Under the pieces are notes generated by a model. That model searched no databases and was not told the DNA's origin. It worked only from the letters and a program-made list of their open reading frames with translations. Shown in pieces: positions 59,534 through 64,000 of a stretch of DNA of 64,000 bases. The stretch comes from Coriobacteriia bacterium. Its GTDB lineage: Bacteria > Actinomycetota > Coriobacteriia > Anaerosomatales > SLCP01. The stretch covers positions 1-64,000 of the forward strand of contig SKMN01000020.1 in NCBI GenBank assembly GCA_007121015.1, written 5' to 3'. The position numbers and the translations under genes were made by a program. Position 1 is the first letter of the stretch, and each line of letters starts with the position of its first letter.

Positions 59534-60565
59534 TCACTCGCGGGGCTCTACTCCTAACTCCCACAACTCGCCATTCTCGCCGTGCTGCGTGACGAAGGAG
59601 AACCACATCTCGAGATAGACGGGTTTCTCGGCTCCGTCGACCATCACGGACGTGCGCACCCCATCGTGCTCGAGCACGACATCCGCGCCCTCGATCTCGG
59701 TAGAGTGCACACCGCTCGGTAGCCCGTCTCGCTCCACCGCGACCGCAGGGCCGTCGGGGATACGGAAGACGTACATGATCGTCTTGGCCGGGAGTCGTGC
59801 GTCGCTGCGGGTGACGGGTGCTATGAGCCGTTCGGTCTCCTCGTAGCCAGCGTATGGGTTTCGCCGGTAATCGCGCGCGTAGCCGGTCTCCTCGGAAAGG
59901 ATGATGGCATCGGGCACGACCTCTCTGACCTCGCCGACCGTCATGAACTGCGCGCTCACCAGGTCGAGTTCGACACCTACGTAGTCGCCGACGAGCGCCT
60001 TGCCGAGGGATTGCGACCACAGCGACTCGGTCTGCCGGTCGTACATCACCAGGTTCGATTCGTGGAGCAGCCCGCTCACACCGAACTCGAGCACTTCGTC
60101 GTCGACGGTGCGGTCGAAGACGAGCGCCGAGCCGCAGAGCGGTCAAAACGTCACTGCGATCGCTCTGCCGCCCACTACCTCGTTAACGATCTCGTGCCAC
60201 ACCAAGACGTTGTAGGGGTAGAAGCGGACATCATCGTCGATCTCGACGAGCACCCCGAAGACATCGTCGGGGATCGTGGACTCGTCGAGCGCGTCGAAGA
60301 GCGGGTCGGTGAGCGCAGGAATCCCGTCCTTGGGCGGTCCACCGGAGATGAACTCATCGAGTTCGACGATGCGCTTGGACGTGTCGGTTGCCAGGTCGAA
60401 CCTCTCGAACTCGCGGGCCTCTTCTTCGGCCTCGGTCCGCTCCTCGGGGGCATCCGAGACGCCGCACCCTCCGAGAAGCACGACGGCACCCATCAGCATC
60501 GCAGCGACCCCCCAGGCCCTCCAGACCTCCGTCCGCGTGCGGCTTATCGCTCGTGGATGGCTCAC
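59534..60565 (-). CDS. DUF3179 lipoprotein read through TGA, probable selenoprotein
   Basis: Reading the TGA at 60145-60143 as Sec gives a 343-residue DUF3179 protein: lipoprotein signal (VVLLGGCGVS), an acidic stretch, then FYPYNVLVWHEIVNEVVGG, and AVTF-U-PLCGSALVFDR with Sec141 where family members have Cys in CPLCGSA. After it comes EFGVSGLLHESNLVMYDRQ, ESLWSQ and GYARDYRRNPYAGYE, all standard for the family. So Sec141 and Cys144 form a U-X-X-C redox pair. The GTG at 60565 has GGAGGAGG just upstream. A hairpin follows the TGA at acceptable distance. Standard calling would give two fragments. Function unknown; location outside the membrane. Confidence 0.8.
60097..60122 (-). promoter_or_regulatory. 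SECIS-like hairpin of the DUF3179 gene
   Basis: On the minus strand CGTCTTCGAC pairs with GTCGACGACG (one mismatch) around the loop CGCACC (60112-60107). The loop starts 30 nt after the TGA and has G at its second position, within bacterial SECIS limits, though weaker than the other two elements in this window. Confidence 0.5.
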
Positions 60566-60598
60566 CGGTCCTCCTCCAGTCGGACCCATCAGCCCGGG

Positions 60599-61249
60599 TC
60601 AGCGGCTGACAGCGCGTGCCTCGGCATCGAGGGCAGAGAGATCGGTCCCGATCGGGTTCGCCCTGATCGCCTGCACACCCCATAGCAGGTTGTGAGCCAT
60701 ATAGCGTGCGGTACGGTTCGTGTAGAGGTGCGCATCCCCACCCGCCTCGATGTAGCTCGGTCCGGGACCGGCGTCGCCCACCCAATAGCAATCGACGTTG
60801 GGAGGCACGAGGCAACCGAGGTGCGACAGGTTGAAGAGCGTGTTCGCACAGCAGTCGTGCGCTCCGTCTTCGTTGCCGGTGACGATGACGCCGGCGACCT
60901 TCCCGTACAGCGGGTACTGGCCGGTTCCAGGATCGCTCTCGGCGTACGTGCCGTCGAGGCGCTCGAGCACGAGTTGCGCGACCGATGAGCGCACGCCGAA
61001 CCAGATCGGCATGGCGATCACGAGGATGTCGGCGGCCTTGATACGACGCAGGATGGCCGGCCACTCGTCGCCCGCGCCCTCGTCTGACGACACCCCGAAC
61101 CTCACGTGGTGATCGACGACGCGGACCGTCTCCGATGCGACGCCAAGCTCGCCGAGGAGCCCCGCCACCTTGTCGATGAGCGCCTGAGTGTTCGACGTCT
61201 GCGGTGAGGGCTTGAGCGTACAGTTAAGGAAGAGCGCCTTGATGCTCAC
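60599..61249 (-). CDS. Flavodoxin-fold NAD(P)H-dependent FMN reductase
   Basis: A 216-residue protein of the NADPH-dependent FMN reductase group: IKALFLNCTLKPSPQTSNTQ (phosphate loop), AADILVIAMPIWFGVRSS and VAGVIVTGNEDGAHDC. It binds FMN and reduces a quinone, flavin or other acceptor. The GTG start at 61249 has only a weak site (GGA 6 nt away). It lies 51 bp from the flavodiiron gene, whose reductase partner it could be. Confidence 0.85.
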   Translation of the reverse strand: MSIKALFLNCTLKPSPQTSNTQALIDKVAGLLGELGVASETVRVVDHHVRFGVSSDEGAGDEWPAILRRIKAADILVIAMPIWFGVRSSVAQLVLERLDGTYAESDPGTGQYPLYGKVAGVIVTGNEDGAHDCCANTLFNLSHLGCLVPPNVDCYWVGDAGPGPSYIEAGGDAHLYTNRTARYMAHNLLWGVQAIRANPIGTDLSALDAEARAVSR

Positions 61250-61299
61250 GAGGCGTCCATTCAAGGAAGACACTGGCGATGCGACCGACACGCACGACC

Positions 61300-62493
61300 C
61301 TACCCCATCTCGCGCACGGCGCGCGCGTACTGCGCTCCCCACTCGCGCGCCGCGGCGATCTCCTCCGCAGAGGGCCGGTACTTCTGTGTGTACGGCTCGA
61401 AGGGCAGTTCGAAGCCGATTGCCTCGAGCCGTCCGATAATCTGCTTGCACGCGCCGCTCGACCACCCGTAACTGCCGAACGCGCCGCCGATCTTGCCCGT
61501 GGGCTTGAGGCCGGCCAGGTACTGCAGGTAGCCCGCCACCCGGTAGAGCATGCCGTGGTGGAGCGTGGGCGAGCCCACGAGCAGCGCCCGAGCGTCGAGC
61601 AGGTGTCGCGTCACGCCCGCGACCGGGCTCGCCGCCAGGTCGAACACGGCCACCTCGACACCTTGCGCAGCCACCCCGTCAGCCACCGCGCGGGCGAGGA
61701 TGTCGGTCGAGCCCCACATCGTCGAGAACGCGACGACAACCTTCTCGCGCGTCTCACCGACGGTCAGACGGCCGTATGCGTCGAGAACGGCGCCGAGCGC
61801 CTCCCCGCGCCAGATGACCCCGTGGCTCGGCGCGATAGTCTCGATCTCCCACCCGGTCGCCACGACCTTCTCCACCGCTTTGGCCACCTGTTTGCCGAGC
61901 GGCATGAGGATGTTCGCGTAGTAGACGGTGAGTTCCTCGAGTGCGAGATCGAGGCCGACCTCGTCGGCGAAGCGTTCGGCCGAGGCCATGTGCTGCCCGA
62001 ACGCATCGTTGGGCATGAGTACGCGTTCCTCGGCGCAGTACGTGAACATCGAGTCGGGCCAGTGCACCATGGGCATCGGCAGGAAGCGCAGTGTGCAGCC
62101 GCCGAGATCGATGACGTCGTCGGCGCCGGCGGCCTCGACCTGGAGGCCGTCGTGGTACTCGGCCACACCCGCCACGCCCGATCGCGACGCGACCACGCGA
62201 GCGTTGGGCATCGCAGCCATGACGTCACGCAAGCCCCCGTTGTGGTCGGGCTCGACGTGGTTGACGACGATCAGGTCGATCTCAGCAGGGTCGATGACCG
62301 AGGCCACGCGCGCGAGGAGCTCGCCCACGAACGGGCCCTTGACGGTATCGATGAGCGCAGTCTTGTCTTCGCCGCGCACGAGGTAGGCGTTGTAGGTGCT
62401 GCCGCGCGGCGTCTCGTAGCCGTGGAAGTCGCGCAGGTTCCAATCGATGACGCCGACCCAGTCGATCCGGTCGGACACGCGTACTGATCGCAT
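61300..62493 (-). CDS. Flavodiiron protein (A-type flavoprotein, FprA-like)
   Basis: A 397-residue two-domain protein: beta-lactamase-like di-iron domain (about 1-250) with HVEPDHNG ligands and later His/Asp positions (MVHWPDSMF, PSHGVIW), and a flavodoxin domain (about 255-397) with AFSTMWGSTDILA and GSYGWSSGA. These enzymes reduce O2 to water or NO to N2O and protect anaerobes. GAGGAG is 6 nt before ATG 62493. It is transcribed toward the flavin reductase gene. Confidence 0.94.
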   Translation of the reverse strand: MRSVRVSDRIDWVGVIDWNLRDFHGYETPRGSTYNAYLVRGEDKTALIDTVKGPFVGELLARVASVIDPAEIDLIVVNHVEPDHNGGLRDVMAAMPNARVVASRSGVAGVAEYHDGLQVEAAGADDVIDLGGCTLRFLPMPMVHWPDSMFTYCAEERVLMPNDAFGQHMASAERFADEVGLDLALEELTVYYANILMPLGKQVAKAVEKVVATGWEIETIAPSHGVIWRGEALGAVLDAYGRLTVGETREKVVVAFSTMWGSTDILARAVADGVAAQGVEVAVFDLAASPVAGVTRHLLDARALLVGSPTLHHGMLYRVAGYLQYLAGLKPTGKIGGAFGSYGWSSGACKQIIGRLEAIGFELPFEPYTQKYRPSAEEIAAAREWGAQYARAVREMG

Positions 62494-62590
62494 ATCGCAC
62501 TCCTCGGTGACTTCGCGCGAACGGTCCCTCTCTAGATACCCGAACCGTGCGCCGATCGCATCACGGACGCCGTCTTGCCATCCGCGCGCC

Positions 62591-64000
62591 CTACCGGCGC
62601 GGGAGGAACTCGAGGTAGGCGTCGGAGAGGCGTTGCAACTCGACGACGCGCGCAACGGCGTCCCGGCGCCCGTGGTACTCGGGATCCGGGAGCGGGTCGC
62701 GCGTCACCGGATGCCATGCCGCCGTCGGCCGGTCGGGCGCATCGCCCGGGCGGAAGATCGCCTCGTCGTCTATGTAGGTACCGAGCGGCTCGTAGTACCT
62801 GATGCCGAGGAGCTGGGCGGTGGGGTTCAGGAGGTCCTGGCCGAAGTGCACGTGGTCGACGAGGGGCACCCCGAGCAGGTTCGCGAGCGTGGGCATGATG
62901 TCGACGTGACCGCTCGGCTGGTCGAAGACGCGAGCGTCGGTGATGCCAGGGGCCACGACGAGCATCGGGACGGTGAGACGGTCGGGCCACTCGTGCGGAC
63001 GGCCGAGGATGGCGTCCATCAGCTCCCGCTCGGGCGCTGTCATGTGCCGGTACTGCGGTCCGAGGTGATCCCCCACGATGACGAGCACGCTCTCCTCGAG
63101 GACCCCGGCCTCCTCGAGCGACGCGACGAAGCGTCCGAGTGCACGGTCCGCGTAGCCAACCGACTCCAGGTAGCGCCCGAAGCCGGTATCGTCCAGCTCG
63201 GCCGACAGCTCGAAGGGGATGCGGTTCTCGGGCATCTCGAACGGCGTGTGACTCGTAAGCGTGAGGACCGATGCGTACAGCAGCTCGCCGGCGGCATGCC
63301 GCTCGGCGAGGACCTCGGCGGTCGTCTCGTAGAGCATGTCGTCCGACGGTCCCATCATGATGATCTCGGAGTCGTCGAAGTGATCGAGGTCGTAGATGAC
63401 GTCGAAGCCGAGCGCCGGGTAGAGGTCGTCCCGGTTCCAGAACGTCACGTCGTTCGCGTGGAACGTGAGCGTCGTGTAACCGTGCTCGCCGAGCAGCCTC
63501 GGCATACTCGGGATCTTCCGGTCCCCGAAGGCGGCGGACACCGCCTGGAACTCGAGCGGGTAAAGCGAGGTGTGGATGATGTACTCGGCGTCCGACGTGT
63601 TGCCCGGCCCCATCTGGAAGTACATGTTCGGCCAGTAGAACGCCTCTTCGAGGAGCGTGTCGAGGGCGGGCGTCACCTGAGCGTCCCCCATCGTCGCACC
63701 TATCGCGAAGGGCTGGAGCGACTCGAAGAGCACGACGATGACGTGGCGGCCCTCGGCCACCCCGAAGAGCTCCGGTACCCCGTCCGCGTCTGACGGGACC
63801 GGCGCGACACCTTTGAGGTCCGCGATGAGCGCCTGTACGGCCTCGGGGTCGGCGATGTCGATGTCGTCCACGCTAGCGGTACGCGAGCCGGCTACCCCCT
63901 CGACGACCTGCTGCGCGAAGAGTCCCCTCTTCGCGCCGAGCATCGCCCGGGCCGTCGGCTCATCGGCCAACCCGACACCGACGTGCACCCCGAAGAACGC
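62591..64000 (-). CDS. LTA-synthase-like sulfatase-fold protein (5' end beyond window)
   Basis: The frame stays open to the right edge of the window, so the start lies outside; the visible 469 residues end at 62591. An extracellular alkaline-phosphatase-superfamily domain is clear: VIVVLFESLQPFA at the metal/nucleophile region (nucleophile Thr expected in GATMGDAQVTPALD), YTTLTFHANDVTFWNRDDLY, and VLVIVGDHLGPQYRH with metal ligands. It resembles lipoteichoic acid synthases and related phosphoglycerol transferases. The N-terminal membrane helices expected for that family would be outside the window. Confidence 0.85.
   Translation of the reverse strand, partial: AFFGVHVGVGLADEPTARAMLGAKRGLFAQQVVEGVAGSRTASVDDIDIADPEAVQALIADLKGVAPVPSDADGVPELFGVAEGRHVIVVLFESLQPFAIGATMGDAQVTPALDTLLEEAFYWPNMYFQMGPGNTSDAEYIIHTSLYPLEFQAVSAAFGDRKIPSMPRLLGEHGYTTLTFHANDVTFWNRDDLYPALGFDVIYDLDHFDDSEIIMMGPSDDMLYETTAEVLAERHAAGELLYASVLTLTSHTPFEMPENRIPFELSAELDDTGFGRYLESVGYADRALGRFVASLEEAGVLEESVLVIVGDHLGPQYRHMTAPERELMDAILGRPHEWPDRLTVPMLVVAPGITDARVFDQPSGHVDIMPTLANLLGVPLVDHVHFGQDLLNPTAQLLGIRYYEPLGTYIDDEAIFRPGDAPDRPTAAWHPVTRDPLPDPEYHGRRDAVARVVELQRLSDAYLEFLPRR

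Noticed and set aside
1-64000. Insertion sequences, prophage, CRISPR arrays or rRNA
   Set aside because: No transposase, integrase, phage gene, direct-repeat array or rRNA was found on either strand.

Overview
The window is GC-rich, gene-dense bacterial DNA with many GTG starts and short-overlap (ATGA/GTGA) operons. It carries a Tat-exported selenocysteine formate dehydrogenase, a tungstate transporter with molybdenum/tungsten cofactor genes, and six large multihaem c-type cytochromes with 84 haem-binding motifs between them. This points to an anaerobic, respiring, piliated actinobacterium of the Coriobacteriia/Anaerosomatales (OPB41) kind. That placement is inference from gene content and style; no rRNA is present to test it.

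Layout. 1-2.3 kb: tRNA-Pro and a 24-haem cytochrome. 2.5-7.2 kb: RidA and a chemoreceptor, then a divergent ferredoxin plus an unrecognised-by-default selenoprotein (in-frame TGA with a SECIS-like hairpin), a J-domain protein, an EamA transporter, VanZ and a beta-carbonic-anhydrase-like protein. 7.2-16.1 kb: a leftward signalling/surface cluster (PilT, NlpC/P60 hydrolase, peptidoglycan-binding protein, two GGDEF proteins, an HPt-CheC fusion, CheB, CheY). 16.2-17.2 kb: an L,D-transpeptidase. 17.2-38.2 kb: a leftward respiratory region in three units: (a) membrane protein, lipoprotein, NHL/PIN-like protein and a 14-haem FG-GAP cytochrome; (b) formate dehydrogenase alpha (Sec), iron-sulfur beta and a hexahaem cytochrome; (c) cytochrome b, 7-, 13- and 20-haem cytochromes, a TPR protein and a second NHL/PIN-like protein. 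38.4-48.1 kb: a compact 12-gene leftward operon for tungstate uptake (TupABC) and cofactor synthesis (MobA-FdhD fusion, MoeA, MoaA, MoaC, MOSC, MogA), ending in a cysteine desulfurase and a DUF3343 protein. 48.3-53.2 kb: a Rex-like and a LysR regulator, then a Zur-like regulator with a CbiMQO-type metal transporter. 53.2-64 kb: a haem-binding sensor kinase, a CopB-type ATPase, a GNAT enzyme, a decayed NAD(P)H-hydrate epimerase, a DUF3179 lipoprotein that also needs a recoded TGA, a flavin reductase, a flavodiiron protein and a truncated LTA-synthase-like sulfatase.

How it fits together. Tungstate or molybdate enters through TupABC, the cofactor genes build the pterin and the nucleotide-modified cofactor, and FdhD with the desulfurase activates formate dehydrogenase. 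Formate electrons are probably passed to periplasmic multihaem cytochromes, and the cytochrome b operon probably links the quinone pool to the same haem network. Two leaders, one before the formate dehydrogenase operon and one before the tungstate/cofactor operon, share the same ordered blocks of sequence and look like one class of cofactor-sensing RNA (Moco/Tuco type suspected). The formate dehydrogenase and cytochrome b operons also share a GTAAC-N4-GTTAC operator. Three separate genes read through TGA as selenocysteine, one of them (DUF3179) possibly a new selenoprotein family.
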